64,000 nt of DNA from Marchantia polymorpha subsp. ruderalis (taxonomy: Eukaryota; Streptophyta; Marchantiopsida; Marchantiales; Marchantiaceae): NCBI GenBank assembly GCA_037833965.1, contig AP031354.1, positions 8,782,001 to 8,846,000 on the forward strand, given 5' to 3'. The position numbers and the translations under genes were made by a program. The notes beneath the pieces are model-generated. The model made no database searches. It had not been told where the DNA came from and saw nothing but the letters and a program-made list of their open reading frames with translations. The first letter of the stretch is position 1. Each line of letters begins with the position of its first letter. Below, piece after piece: positions 13,099 to 27,183 of the stretch.

Positions 13099-13650
13099 AT
13101 GACCTTCGTAGAAATTCATTGTTCAATCTTGCAAACATCTTAGTATATTCTCCTCAATCATTAAAATTCTTTGGCATTTTGGAATCCAAAAATTATTCAA
13201 GATCAAGAGCAATACTTGTGTTACGCGAGGAGCAATTAGGGGAGCTGATCTACGGGTGACTGGTGACAGCGGAGAACAAACACAGGATGTATGAACGTGG
13301 TGGACTCTCTATCAAGAAGAAATTTGGGACGGGGGTATAATGGAGTCGAGTCGATAAATGAGTATACAACTCACTATCCAAAAACTCAACAGTTGAAGAT
13401 GAGAATTGTGCCTAGAAGCATATGTAAGTATTGACTACGGCGTAAATCGTCGAACATTGACGATGAAACACTCTGGTTGATCACGTTGAAGTGATACAGT
13501 AAAATTTCCAATAGCGAATACCTTTGGGATCACACAGCAGGTACTCAGTATCAGAGGTTATTACCTAGCATAGGTAATGCTTTAAACATATCTAACCACA
13601 TATATACACCCTAAGCTACATATACCCGAGATCGCTATCGAAGAATTTTC

Positions 13651-13699
13651 ATTCGGTACTGAAGGTTATTCGCTACTGGAGTATTCGGTAGCGGAGGTT
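13651..13699 (+). repeat. Three degenerate 15-17 bp tandem units
   Basis: Contiguous units at 13651-13667, 13668-13682 and 13683-13699 follow the pattern ATTCGGTACTGAAGGTT with changes. Related short pieces occur just upstream (13505-13560). Confidence 0.7.
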
Positions 13700-14728
13700 G
13701 TATTGAAAATTGAACAGAAACGAAGTCTCTTCAATACCCTTCGAACGTTTTAGTCGATTGGATGTAAAGCTAGTACTTATTTACTGCTGGAGCTCATCAA
13801 GAAGCGTCGTCCCATAGGAGCAGGGACAATACTGAAAAATACGGCGATAGACACGTAAAGAATCCTAACTGAAGACAAGAATTGACCGTCATTCGACGTT
13901 GTTTGTCTGATTGAGAATTTAATTTGGCCGGAGAAGAACAAGGGCGGGAGAGGTAAACTTAAACCAACGACGTAATCTTGACATGTGACGATGTGAAAAT
14001 CTATGTGACTACGGTGTATTGGTAGAGAAGTCTGCACAGAAGTGAGGAAGGGTAAGAGTAATAAAACAGGAGTATGGTCGCAGAACAAAGAAAATATACA
14101 AACGAGGAGAAAAAGTGTTGATGGAAAGACCGTGGCAATCGAAGTTAACGACAGACGGACAACAATAAATGATGACGTATAATACCTTATCGTACTATTC
14201 TACTCTGACAGAGTGAATCGTGTCTCTGAGTCTTCCAGTGTAAATCGGACTCAAACTTGAGTGAAACAGATTGGCAGGATGTGCAAAGTGGTGATATAGA
14301 TGTGCCCCAAGAATCAAGTAACAGAAGTGCTAGCTGAGAACATTTCAGTTTAGTGACAAAAAAAAGAGATGACAGCGATGTGGTAATTCACAGAAAGTAA
14401 CCGTTGACAGTAACATAGAATTCTTCCATTCCAGAAAAATGTGGGTGTGCAAAAGACCACCACAACAGCATTTCAACCAAAATTTGGAGCAAGGTTGCGA
14501 AACGATAAGTAAAGCAGTCGAGATATGACAGCTCCCTGCAGCTTACGGTAGAGGATAAGAAGAGATTAGCTCAATCGAGACGTGAGACCACTTCCTGAAG
14601 AGCAGGCGTTAAAAACTTCAAAACTCATTTGATGGACAACTCATTTGGCTTGCAAACGCAAGGTACAAGTCCTGCAAGCGGTTACAAGCATAACTATTCT
14701 GACCTACAGCTCCTGAAGTTCTATGAAT

Positions 14729-17700
14729 CTAATTAATTTTCGGTTTGATACGCCTGGGTCTAAATAACAACCACAATACAACGATAACAGTGAGAAAAGC
14801 TAGACCAGTCAGCACGTCTACTCTCGTCTCCAGTTTGCGCTGCCGGGTGCAGTAAACAGGGTGAAGTGCATTGATGGTTTCGTTCACCGCTGACATAAAG
14901 CTGCAATAAGACCATCAGGGATTATTAGAACTCACTCTTCTCAGTACATATACGAACATTCTTTTAGTAGGACATAAAAGTTGTGCCTATATGGGGAGGT
15001 TATGTTTGTTTACCTTAGAGACGACATCTCTAAGTGATTCAAAAGCTTCAAGGATTCTGCATAATGCAAGTCTTCCGTGAAGCCTGCTATCTGGAAGTGT
15101 CACAAAAACATCACGTCCATACATCAGAACAACCAGTCAGGTAAAAACCGCAAGTGACTATTTCTATCTTCACTTCAAAGACGTCTTCGTCGACTAGACC
15201 CATAATTTTGAGTTAGTCGAAAGTCGAGAACCTACAGACAAACTTGAAAATTTCTCAAATATGACAATCGTAAGAATGAGAAATCTAGCTCAGAAGCGAG
15301 CCACAAAATACTACTGGTTTCCGTGGGATGAGAACCCCAGTCAGGAATAGGACTTGAATAACGAAAGACTAGCTTTGATAAGACATTGTGAGACTAATTA
15401 GAACTTACTCGCTTCCATAGATTTACTACAGCGTTGTAGCTGTATCGAAGTTTCTGTTCGTGCGCTCTGAATGCAGGAAAAGTCAATTTTTCTGATGAAC
15501 TCGGCTAAGGAAAGCCAATCAGATGCCTTGGACTGTGCCTAAACGGGCAAAACTGATCACTAGGAATCACATCAGTATGTAAAAGAAAAACTCAACAAAG
15601 TTGATCTGTAAACAGCGCGTAATGATTGGCTTCGTCAACTATCGAGGGTGTACTGCCGAAAAAAAACTACTCTCAATCAGCGGATGGAAGCAGATGAAAC
15701 ACATTACTACCAACAACTGCAAAATATAAACATAGCTCTGAATATAGGATACGAGTTCTTTCATTGGCCAAAATTTCCACCGCAGAATTCACGACGCGGA
15801 CTGACTCGTCGAAGGCTGTCACGATATAGCTGCGAGCCATGGCATCATTGTGAAATCCTGCAACATTCCACCCTGCGGAGGTGCTTGAGAACGGGTGGGC
15901 ACCAACCGACCATGTCCAATCCTGCAAATCCGTCGAAAACGATAAGACATTCAGAATGCCAGTGTTCATATTCATATGCAACTGAGAAGATATCTGCTCT
16001 AGCACTAAGATGTAAAACTTCCCTTCGATACGCCGGATCCAGGTGATGTTCGGGTACACACTGCTATATGTCTCTAGGATGTCTGAATCGAAGTAACGAT
16101 ATCTCAAGTTTGCGGCTACTGATACCCGTACGGAAACTTTACCACTAGTAAAAGACACGTTCAAAAGACCAAATATTCAGCAGCTTACATGCATAGCGTT
16201 TTCATGAGCTTGGCTGTACGTGACTTCAGAGGGAATGATACCAGCCATGTGCTCGGCTACAGCTGCTATGGCAGCTTTTGATGGTTGTCTGCTCAAACGA
16301 TACAGAGAGAACAGGTTCAAGAAACTGACTGAAAGAAGCATACGCTGACAAATATGACCAAAGCACCAAAGTCAACAAGAATCATTCTAAAACAAACTGA
16401 GAATCCTGAGAGCAGGCATTGACAATATGGCAACAAGAAACAGAAACATATTCCACTTCGATACACCAGAATTTACTTACGTCAGATCCCAGTATACAGA
16501 TTCTCCATTACATTGAAGATGGCTCTCCCATGAATTCTTCGTGGATTGTACTACAATGACCATATCTGGTAAGGCCTTCGCCTGATAATGCTTATCTATC
16601 AACAGAGGCTCCTTGCCAGAGCGCAAGAACCAAAAAATTGGTACCTCTATACTGTTCCGTCCAGTAGGTTTCTTATCTGCATCAAAACGTGATAGTCTCA
16701 ATCAGCACTATGTATGATTGATCACTTCTAGGAGACCACTACTTAGGCATGAAACCATTGATCTTCGACGACGTACAAAGGAACGCTTCGGCCATAACTT
16801 GCGAGCTACATACATGTGCATACTACATTCACAAGACTTCGGTTATCTTGCAAATTGTGTCACTTCAAATGAAGATCACTGATGTGTAAATACTTGACCT
16901 GCGAGAGAAACTAGTTGCTTGATATGGTGCTGAAGAATGGCAGAGTCCAAGTAAACACGCTGAGATGCCCTATACGTTCCATTAACAGACAGCATAGGCA
17001 CAACAGCTGCACGTTTGGCAGCAGCAAAGGCCATCGCCAGTGCTGGATCTTCGGATAGTGCCAGTCTACACAAAAACAAGCAAACCGTGACAAGGGAAAC
17101 ATTTTAGCGAGAAAACAAACAGGGTTCAAGTAGACGAAGCTCAACAAAGGCTAAAACCACCGCCCTAGGCAAGTGAAACAAAAGGGTGAGGGAATGAAAA
17201 AGGAAAAGCAACTTAGCCTTATTAAAATCAATTCACATGAAATTCAATTCAAAATGGGAAGGGCATTCGGAGGTTAGTAGCGCTGTAATTACAAAAGCAA
17301 GGTACTCCACAGTCCTGAAGTCAATAATATCTAAGGCGTACGTACTTCTGGACTCCGAAAACGGCCGTCTGAGCAGGCACTACAAGACGTGACAAAGCCG
17401 CCTTAACAGCAATGATGTCCACTGGAATGAGTGAATCATGTTTGTACTTCTGCATGTTTGCAACAGCAACGTTGTATCATTATATATTTTAGTACATGAT
17501 CAACCGCAGGACCTTGGCATGCATGGAAACACAAAGATGTGAGTACAGTTTATTGAAGTATGTCTTCTACCTCTTCATTCACTTCTGAAACTTGTAATGG
17601 TTACTCTGGTAAGCAGGTAAGGCTCACAGGACCGCTACTCATCGGAAACGCAATAAGAAATAAGTCTTGAAGCCAATTTTGTATGAAAGACAAGACTTGC

Positions 17701-20700
17701 ATACCGCCTCAGAGATGAAATATATCTGAAAGTAGACATTTTCATAGAAGTGATATGCTCCATCTGCAGTTGAAGGTGTCACCACGTGACGCATTGACGA
17801 GGCCAAGACTGAACCCAAAGAGGCCAGAAAGGAGTCACGCGCCGTAGAGAAGTTTTGCGTATGCTGCATTGCAGTCCAACTTGTATTGGTCAGGGAGAAA
17901 ATCCATAGATCCTGAAGAGCAGAAAACCCAACGTACTCCTGTTCACAAAAGGCTATGCGCCTATCTTCAAACCTGTCTGACTTTCTAGTTAAAATGATGT
18001 CAATCACGATTCTTCACCAGCCAAAAGACTCGTAACAGCGGTCGAGCTGACACAAGAGCCTTCGTCAATAAAAAACAGCTCACTACTGACATCTTGGTTG
18101 CGAAAGACCATCGACAATGTTAAGAAAAATGCTCCTGGATAAACACTAACCAACAGTAGAAAGGCCTCAAGAATGATCGTGCAGCAAGTAAAGTGAATGT
18201 AAATATACACCAAACGTACTTGATTCACAAAGCCAAATATGTTCCACTCGTCAATGCGCCTCAATGCATCAGCAGCTTTAATCTTGTGCCCCATAATTTC
18301 TTCTTTCTCCGCGTCTGTCTGCTCGTCCAGCTCAGCTTGAGTTGAGATTGTTCCCAGCTCATCTTTCACATCGCTGATCCTCTCCAGCAACTCTGAAGAG
18401 AAGCCAGACAAGGTAATTATTACAAAAATTGTAGTAGATTTATGATAAGGATGGCCGATTTCGGTCGAAGTAATTGGCGATAGTCTCGTTACCCTTCTGT
18501 CGGAATGAGTTTTATGACTTCCTTGTTCTCTTTAGACATTCATTTGTTCCTAAGTAGATAACGAAGATGATCCTGATTAAGTGTACATACCTTCACAGAA
18601 CGTAAGAGCAACTTTTCGACCTCGGCAATGTCTGTCGGCAAAGACCTCATAGACATCAATTTCTGCCAGTAGCATGTCTACGGCATGTTGTTCGTCCTGC
18701 ATGCAGACACTTTAGGTCATTGGTATCCTATCCAAATCAGCATTTCATCTGTAAGATGAAAAGGCACCATTCAACTTAAGTATCTGAGATACCTCTTTAT
18801 TGAGAGATAACGAAAACACCGAAGTATACCTCTCCCATATATGTAAATCGATCCCGCCATAGCTCTTGAAATTCCTCTTGAACAGTTTCATCCTCTGCAT
18901 TTAAAGCAAATTACTTTCAATTCTCTAAATACAAATGGGTCTCACAGGCCCCTGTCATGTAACTGTTTGAACAATTCAATCAATCTCTGTACTGGTGATT
19001 AGAGAAGGGTAACATATGCGCGTATGACGTCAGAAATTAGAATGCAAAACAGTGGCGAAATAAATAATCATGCACAGATAGAAGTACCAAGTATCACACC
19101 GGAGCCCAGAACGATATATCAGAGGATGTGCACTGCGTACAGGCACATACCTTTACCTCTTTGTGTAAATTGTCAATGATATAGAACATGTCGTAAAAGG
19201 AAACAGAAGATTACCGCCAGTTGTGGAAAGAGGAAGGTGACCAAAGCTTATATCGACGGAGGGAAGGGTCATCTCGGTGCGAACCCCATCTCCACCAACA
19301 GCGGGACCCCATGTAACGGGACCAGCACTCAAATCAACAAAAGCCCACCTAAAAGGGGAGGGCAATAACATAAACGTGGAACGTAAGTACCTCAATGTCG
19401 ATTAGCCAAGATCTGTGAATATAACAACCTTGTTGTATTCACAGGTATAAATTACTCTGAGCGAATTTATCACACGAGGAAAGACAAGAGAAAAAAAGTT
19501 TACAGAAGATGTGGAACTTCTTGCTTCGTAGCAAGAAGAAATTCAGCGTGGTTACCAATTTACTTAGAACAGTTCTGTATCATCATGCAAACGGTTTCCT
19601 GTCGACATTTCAAGGGAATATACACGTGCACATAAATCAACTCACCTATCCTGTCCCACCCACGTATCAACAAGACACTCCGGCCTCAATCCTGATTCTC
19701 CATCGGGTTTTAAACCTCTGCGTAAACTCGCTGCAAGCTGCATGTCTTTACCATTCAAAATCTGCAGCAATGGTCCACGTCGTATCGACAGTGAGAAATT
19801 AAAAGAGAACGACAGGGGCAAGTTCAGACAGCAGGTTATATACAGGTTAGTTTACTACTTTCATAAACTCCTCTCATTTCTTACTGTCCACGGTACACCT
19901 TGAACCCGTAGTCGTCGAGCAATATTTTCCGGATTCTAGATCTAGGTAAAGGAGTGGAGGTCACCTTCCGGATGAGAGAGATTCCCCTTCATATTAAGAA
20001 GAACACGTTGGAAAACTACCTCGGTACGTGCACACTGTTTGGTAAATGAGACGTGACTACGGGCCACTATGTGGTAAATGCGTCACCTCTGACACATTGG
20101 GAACAAGTTTAAACAATCTCGCTCAGCTTGTGGAACCTGGAGGATCTTCGGAGTATGTAACTCTTGATTCAAGCCCAGAGCTGCTGCTCTCTTGGGGTTT
20201 ACAAACCTCCAGGTTCAGATGACTAGTCCGAAATTTCTCAGGCGTTCGCATGAAACCTCACTCACGGGAGAGAGACCCTCTTCATACACGAATCGTCCTC
20301 TCTACCCGTCCATTATCCCAGTACTACTACCAGCAATGACGTCGTGCATGTACTTGGCCATGTAAAAGTGACTTAAAATACCTGCTCGGCCTTCGCCAGG
20401 GCAATATCTTCACCGCTTTTCCCTTGCAAAGCATGTTCCATGGTGTCCAACGCAGTATGGACGGTATCAGCCCAAGTCGCCTGTAATCATCTGTACTGTT
20501 ATTAGATGCGATCAATAGCGGAATGAGTGGGCACACAGCTTCATCGTATGCGACCGCTACATTCCAGCATTGACCAAGCAGCAAAAGAAATTACCTACAA
20601 TCATGCAATAGGTAGTCCTGCGACTAAGATCACTGAAACGTTTCTCTCGAACAATTGCTTCTGACCAAAAACCAAGATCTGAAACATGATATCATGATAT

Positions 20701-23700
20701 TCAATCGGTGTGTCTAACATGAGATATATTCACTACATATGGTCATCTTGTCCGCCTGGATCTTCAACAAAAATGAGCAAGACGCGGTCAGTTGCTCATT
20801 TTAGTTGGGATCTCTACGATACCTCTAAATGCGGACTGATTACGTGAATAACATTGAGACCGATACTAAATAACAGGAGCAACTTCGGAAACTTTGGAGG
20901 CTAGGGGCTTGCGCACCGTGTGGTCATTATCAGCCGAGGTCCACGAAAATCGCAGCAAAGGATGTCGATCATACAAAGGATGCTTGAACTTTTCTACATC
21001 TGCATCACAGATCGACAAGTCAAGAAACAAACAAAAGATCGACGTCCGAAACATTTTTTCGAATGCACGAAAAGTCAACTTTAAACAGAGAGACTACCTA
21101 AAGCAGTGAAATGTATAAGTTGAAGTTAAAACATAAATAGGAAAAAAGTTAAAAACAAACCTAGAATGTCCTGACTTTTCACCTTCGCTGAAAGTAGAGG
21201 CTTTGTTTTGGCCACGTTCTTCAGAACAGGACAATTGTAGCAGCATATTAGATGTTGTAATACCTTTGTTCACGAGCCTAAGGATTTGAAACTTACTTAT
21301 GTTTCTCCACACTGGTCAGAATCAAGAAACAAGAACAGAACCCAGCATCCAACTATACCCCGTTCCAACCGTAGAACCAACTCAATCGAAGCCTAGAATG
21401 GAAACCAAGACCAGACAAACTTCGGAATATATTTGAAAAGCCTTTGTAAGGGCAGACGGAGATGGCCAGAGCCATCTCCACATAAGACAAATGATTCTTA
21501 CAGCTTTCAAAAAATCCATTTCAGCTGCAGATAATCCGTGCCTGAAGAACGACAAGTAATCATGGTGATCAGCAGGCCATTTAATAATGCAGACCAATCA
21601 AGATAGTCTTTCGGTCGAAAATGACTAGTTTCAACCATGAAAACATGTCTAACACGTGTGCAATACCTGTTCTGGTGCCTAGATCATATGAAACTTAAAT
21701 TCTCAACTTCACCCTTCGATTCCACATTACCCCAAGCCCTGTCATAACCCAAATCTCGTAAAACAAACAAAAAGCCTTAATTCCTCACCTATATGCGTAT
21801 GTTCCACGCTCTGCGTCACGTTTGGGGTTCAGAATGAAGATATTGTAAGCGTTCTCTAATTGAAGGTACTCCACAAGATTTGAGAAGAGATAAGTCATCC
21901 CGCCCATGTCGACCTGCCAAAGAGCTTCTTTATCCGGACTGCGTGTCAAGCAACTCGACAAGTTTAATAAGCTGGTTGGAAAGCTCCAAATATTTCTTGT
22001 TTCAACTTATCCGATTTCACAATATTTTGTAAGCTTTAGTTCTGTCACATGTTCTCGACTCTCACAGTCAATCCAATAACAAGGAATATAGTACAAGGAG
22101 GGTAAGGGAGGAGCAAAGGAAGATAGGTGTGTCAGTATTCACAAACTCATGAAATAACGTGGTTTCTATAGTTACCTTGTATCGGAATAGTTGTCACGTC
22201 GACCAAAAATCTTTATTGCACGCTCAAAGACAGCTGTTACTTTCGCATCGAGCTCAATACCATGCACTGAGTAGCTGCAGAAGATGGCATGCTCAATATG
22301 AGGACAAAAGACAGTACCGCTCGAAATTCATAAATTGAGACGTGACAGCGAGCACGAACAGCAAGAGAAGCACACACCATGATGAATGACTCACTTGTAA
22401 TGGGCGTAACTTATAAGTGGGAGATGATGTTCTTTATTCACAGTTCCTTTCAGCCTGTAGAAGGGAGTGAGTGCTTCTCCAAGTTGTGGGATGCGTGTAT
22501 GTTCCAAAATGTGGTCAATGTTGGTAAACCACCGTTCCATCTCATCTTCTCCCAAAATGACCCCTTCAAAACCAAAACATTGACCAATGAATACCGAATA
22601 AAGCAAGCCTCTTTGAGCTTGGTAAGTAAGTATACACAGCACACATAATGTATCGCTGATTGTGCGTAGGACTTTTGCTGAAGGAGGTCACAAGGTCCCC
22701 CTGAGTCAGATGTACAAACATTTGCATCATAATCAAAAGGAGTGGCACGTTACGATCCCAGTCTATTATGGCAATGACAAAAACAACAACCAGATACAAA
22801 GACGACGATATACTTCTGTTTCCAAGACATGAATCTCAGCACTCTCGTGAACTAGTGTAAGGTCCAAAGGACAAAAAAAGGATTGAAAGTGGAACAGTTT
22901 ACCAAATTCGCAGCAAAAAGCAAAAGCAAATTGCGGTTGAATGGTTCTGGAAAGAAGATTGGCTGCCCTTGCTTTCGGCATTTCAAGCTCAGCTCTTTTG
23001 GGATTATAAATCACTTCATCTTACAACTCATTTTATAAAAGGTCCGATGTTTTACTCAATTAGGGTCCCATTTTCCCGTGAACGCCCATCTAAGCTACAG
23101 GACTGACAGAGGCTGGACTACCTTGATTGCCTTCACCACCGAATCCGATAAAGATAAAATTGATAGGAAGGGGAAGGTGTATGGCATCGACAACCGATAA
23201 TTTCAAGTAATGTGAAATCGTGCCTGCAACAAGCATAGATACAACCTGCACTCATTAGAATCTGCTTGTGAAAAGACACCATTTCAGCTCATTCTAATTG
23301 GCCCTGTCCACGTAATGATGTCTGGAGTTGCACGGTAATCTTCGAATCATTACGTAATAAAAACAAGCTTACAGAAGAAAAACAAACGACAACAACTTCC
23401 CGAAAAGCCAACACAGTAGAGTTACACGATTAGATCACTTGGTGATCAGAAAGTTACTAACACCAAAGATAGACCAGGAAGCGTTTTAGACTTTCTGGCC
23501 CGTTCTGAGTTTGACAAAGCTTCCAAGCAGATCAAACTACGAGTTTATAACAAACGGGACATATTTCGGCCAGCAATTATTAAGTTACACAGTACCTGCC
23601 TTTGTGTAATTCATCATAGCGGCTTTGCCCGCAGGACTTGACTCTGACAAAGTCAAGTCCTCGTACCCTGTCACATAGACAAACACATAAAAAAATTATT

Positions 23701-24997
23701 CGGTCATTGTCCTCACGGTGTCAGGAGATCGTAGAAGAAAGCAGTTCTTTAAACAGCAGGGCACTCCCGCTATGTTTTCATAGATCACAGTCATTTCTTT
23801 GAATGTTTCAGAAATCCAGGAGGCCGTAATACGTTGCATTAAGTTAACACTCAACTCATTCCAGCTTGTAGTCAACAAGCAAATGATCCAAATGTGGTTA
23901 ACTTACCACGTCCCATTACTTTCTCATTCCAAAACTTGCTCCCCATACCCAGTTTGAATAAGGAAAGGACAGACTTTTTCTTCTCTGCCTTCACCAGCGA
24001 AGGATGAACCCGGCCATCTCGAGGGATGGTTTGTGCTGACGATGTCAAGGCCTGCACCACAAGAAACTACATACTGCTTAGTAGAACCAACCAAAAAAAA
24101 TACTGAAAAAGGCTATTAGGTCAGATCTTCTACTCCTTAACCCTAACCTGCTCTTACTGAGGAATATCAACTTCAGTAATGGAGGTCAGAAGATTCAGCA
24201 AACAAAAACTTGACTTTTCACAAGTAAATGATTCTGGGTATACACGCACAAAACGAACACTATTTGGAAAAACGGCATGACAGAGAAGACAAGATGAGCT
24301 CTAGCGGAGAGCATTGACCATCTAATTGCCTCTAATCTTCTACGTGGTCTTACTAAGGTTCTGACAACTAAAAACACCTGAGAGAACCTTCAGACCACAG
24401 ACGGAATAGAAAGCTCTCGAACTTTGGATGATAACGTCTGTGCCTCAATTCGCAGAAAGAGGGGAGTACAGGTGCGCGAGCATTACGGTACTCCAGATAA
24501 TAAATGGGATCGCAAACAGACTAAACTATTGAGCGAAGGTTTTGTACATAAACCAGAATAATCAAAACGTTGAACCGGAAAGACTACAATTCGCAATCCA
24601 AAAGGTTACACGAGATCAACTGGAACTTCGATTCAGCTGGTGAAAAGTCCCTCATTAATAGCAACAGATTGACAAAAAAGGGTTCTGGAAGAAATCCTAC
24701 ATGTCTCAGACACTAGACGCTGAGTGAATGAAACAAAAATAAATCCTTATTATCAATGAAGCCATCGAAATTTTTCAACAAATCATCACAATCACAGTAA
24801 ATCAGATTGTCACAGATTGCACAGATTGCCAAAATCCAGCAAAAAGAATAGAATGGGAAAAGAGAAGTGACAGTCACAATTGATACGAAACACCGTACCG
24901 TGGAGATAAGAAGCAAAACCACGACGAGCAAAGGGAAAAATCGCCTCATGGTTCTTCCTCCTCCTCCACTCGGGCGCAAATATGAGACTTCCATCAT
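14729..24997 (-). CDS. At5g58100/At3g28720-family secretory membrane protein (many exons)
   Basis: Plant membrane protein of uncharacterised biochemistry. The Arabidopsis relative At5g58100 is known as SPOTTED POLLEN 1, from exine screens (recalled, not checked). Seen: exon 1 (24997-24899) holds a hydrophobic signal MRRFFPLLVVVLLLIST; the second ATG at 24949 may be the real start. Exons 2 to 4 (24051-23907, 23667-23596, 23223-23122) join in matching phases and include SKFWNEKVMGR and LPLPINFIFIGFGGEGNQ. Further recognisable exons lie near 22.4-22.6 (MERWFTNIDHILEHTR), 22.2, 21.9 (VEYLQLENAYNIFILNPKR), 20.9-21.05, 20.6, 20.4, 19.7, 19.3 (WGPAVGGDGVRTEMTLPSVD), 18.6-18.9, 18.3, 17.8, 17.4, 17.0, 16.6, 16.25, 15.9, 15.45, 15.05 and 14.9 kb. 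The C terminus has one membrane segment (LTGLAFLTVIVVLWLLF) and a basic tail RPRRIKPKIN. Topology is therefore lumenal with a single C-terminal anchor. I estimate 20 or more exons and roughly 900 residues. Family assignment is firm; function is not. Confidence 0.88.
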
Positions 24998-26983
24998 TCC
25001 GTCGAAGTTCGAGGGTGATCACGCATAGTTGTATTCCTCTCTATCCGCGTCCTTCCACACCACGTCGCAATTCTAATTCCTCATTGCTGATCCTGTAATC
25101 TATCAGAGAGCGACCTGCAACCGATCTCACAAGAACGCAACGAAGCGAGAGATTGCGAGAACGAGCGCACGGATGGAGCTCGGACGGCAGTGGCAGCAGC
25201 AGCAGAGGAGCTCGGAGCTGCTGCAGCTTTCGAACGTCGGATGGATTGATTTGCTCTATTGACCTCGCAGGCGCGGGGAGCGGGGAGCGCGTGGCGCGGG
25301 GCACGGGAGCTTTACAAGTCTTCACAAGCCTGTCTCTGTCTCTGTGCTGCAGGTATCGGCTGCCTTCCATCTATGAACTTATCCCGGGTGTCACCGGCCG
25401 GCCATGGAGGGTGACCGGGTGAGTCGTCGACCTTGTGACCGGCGCTGCACTTCAGCTTCTGCGTCGCGCGTCTCGGACTTATAACGTCTCTCCCGTAGTA
25501 CGCGACGCCATTTCAGTGGCGCGAAGCTCACAGCTGATCTCAGTGTGGCGACCAATGAAGCGCAGCTTGCCGACGCGGTCGACTGATCACTGCCGACGAG
25601 AGTTCTTGTAACCTGCTGCCTCCGCCATTCTCTCGCCAGTCTGCAGTTCATCTCGGAAATATCGAGCAGTATCGAGTAATATGCACCCAAATCTTATTCG
25701 AAATTATCGACTGGAAATTCTCGATGTTCGGATTTTCCAGCGAGGAATTTGATTTTGGAGATTTCTCCTTAAAAAATAACAGATGGGACGAGCGTTATGA
25801 ATATGGAGTTCGAAGACTGGACTGTGGTTTATGGATGCAGCTCTATTTCTGGCTAGATGACATCGTCGTTATTTTGCACTTAATCCATCATGATCTAGAT
25901 AATATTGGTTACGAGGCTATAATGATTCATAGTGTTTGAAGATTTTACTTCGCAAAGAATATGACATTTATAATCGGAAATTATAATTATAATTATATAA
26001 TAATGACTTCTATAATCAGAGATTGTCAACTTTTTTGCATTTTTAATCATCATGTAATTAAATTCAAATGTTGGCACCCGATGTCTCCAACAACCTTCCT
26101 TGACTAAAACCTGTTGTGAAACCTGACTTCTATAGAATCATTCGTATCGTGTTCTAAAACCCAGAAACTATTTCTGTATTTATTACTTGAAATTTATTTT
26201 TTTCCATTAGAATTTTTTTGGAGAAATAAAATACCCAGGTTACGCAGTACGAAAATTGAGAAAGACGAGAAAATCCGTGAAGTAAATTATGAACCATAAC
26301 CTTTTCTATCGTCTATCATAAAAACTCAGGTTCATATCCGAAGTACTCTCAATTTTGAAATATTGGATAAAAATATTTGCGGTCAATAACAACGACTGGA
26401 AACTAGCTTGATGACATATGTAGATGTATCGGTTTACAATCTTCAGGGTTGCTATTTTAATAGCAATCTCGTTAGGTTATTTTACAATCAATCTTGGGTA
26501 ACATGTATCCATTGATCTACCAAAAAAGCCGCCGTAATCCATCCGAGATAAAAAAATAAAAATGCGTCAGATTATATAATATGTGGTGAAAAGGGTAGCA
26601 ATCTCTCTTCACGTTATTGTACAACTAATCTTAGATTAAAAAACTTATCCGGTGCAAATCCATGAAGTCAACAGCGATAGTCGACGATTTTCTGGATGTT
26701 CATTCAGAAGTTTAGGTCTAATCTAAATAGCTGAATTCTACTAAGTGGGAGTAGGACAAAATTCCGCACTGTGATGCTCATAGGGGCTAGCCCATCTTAT
26801 TCCTCTAACTTTATCCACGTATTTCTTAGCTGGTCCTTAACATGTTTTTTGCTATACTACTCCGGCTAACATTGGCATGCCCTCTAAAGTTGTAAACCTG
26901 CTAAACCTTCGCCTGTAGAGAGCGGGCCTTAATACAAGCTTCTTTCAATACCGTTAGAAGAAGAATGGAACACGGTGCTCTAA

Positions 26984-27018
26984 TGAAGAGGAGGGTATGA
27001 TAACTACCCTCCTCTTCA
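26984..27018. repeat. Perfect 14-bp inverted repeat (hairpin)
   Basis: TGAAGAGGAGGGTA at 26984-26997 pairs with TACCCTCCTCTTCA at 27005-27018 around a 7-base loop. It abuts the repeat array that starts at 27019. Confidence 0.9.
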
Positions 27019-27183
27019 GAGTTAAATCTCCCAATAGAGTCACTTTTTATAAGTGACATGAAATTGAAGAACCATTAGAGTTAAACCTCCCAATGGTGTC
27101 ATTTTTTATAAGTGACTTGAAGAATCATTAGAGTTAAACCTCCCAATGGTGTCATTTCTTATAAATGACTTGAAGAATCATTA
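27019..27183 (+). repeat. Three tandem copies of a 53-59 bp unit
   Basis: Copies are 27019-27077, 27078-27130 and 27131-27183. Each starts GAGTTAAA(T/C)CTCCCAAT and ends in (A/T)CATTA. The first copy contains an extra six bases. Copies 2 and 3 differ at a few positions. The unit holds a short internal inverted repeat (GTCACTT / AAGTGAC in copy 1). Confidence 0.9.

Larger units (their letters stand above)
11831..14728. other. Intergenic DNA with repeats, no secure gene
   Basis: AT-rich spacer between the HisRS promoter and the 3' end of the At5g58100-like gene. It contains the 99-bp duplication, several hairpins and a short degenerate repeat at 13651-13699. A 103-codon minus frame (13777-14088) has no recognisable motif. 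The stretch 13.2-13.75 kb has the look of long-terminal-repeat DNA, but I found no coding remnant to support that. Confidence 0.5.

Noticed and set aside
13200-13750. Solo long terminal repeat of a retroelement
   Set aside because: General look only; no matching second copy, primer-binding site or coding remnant was seen in the window.
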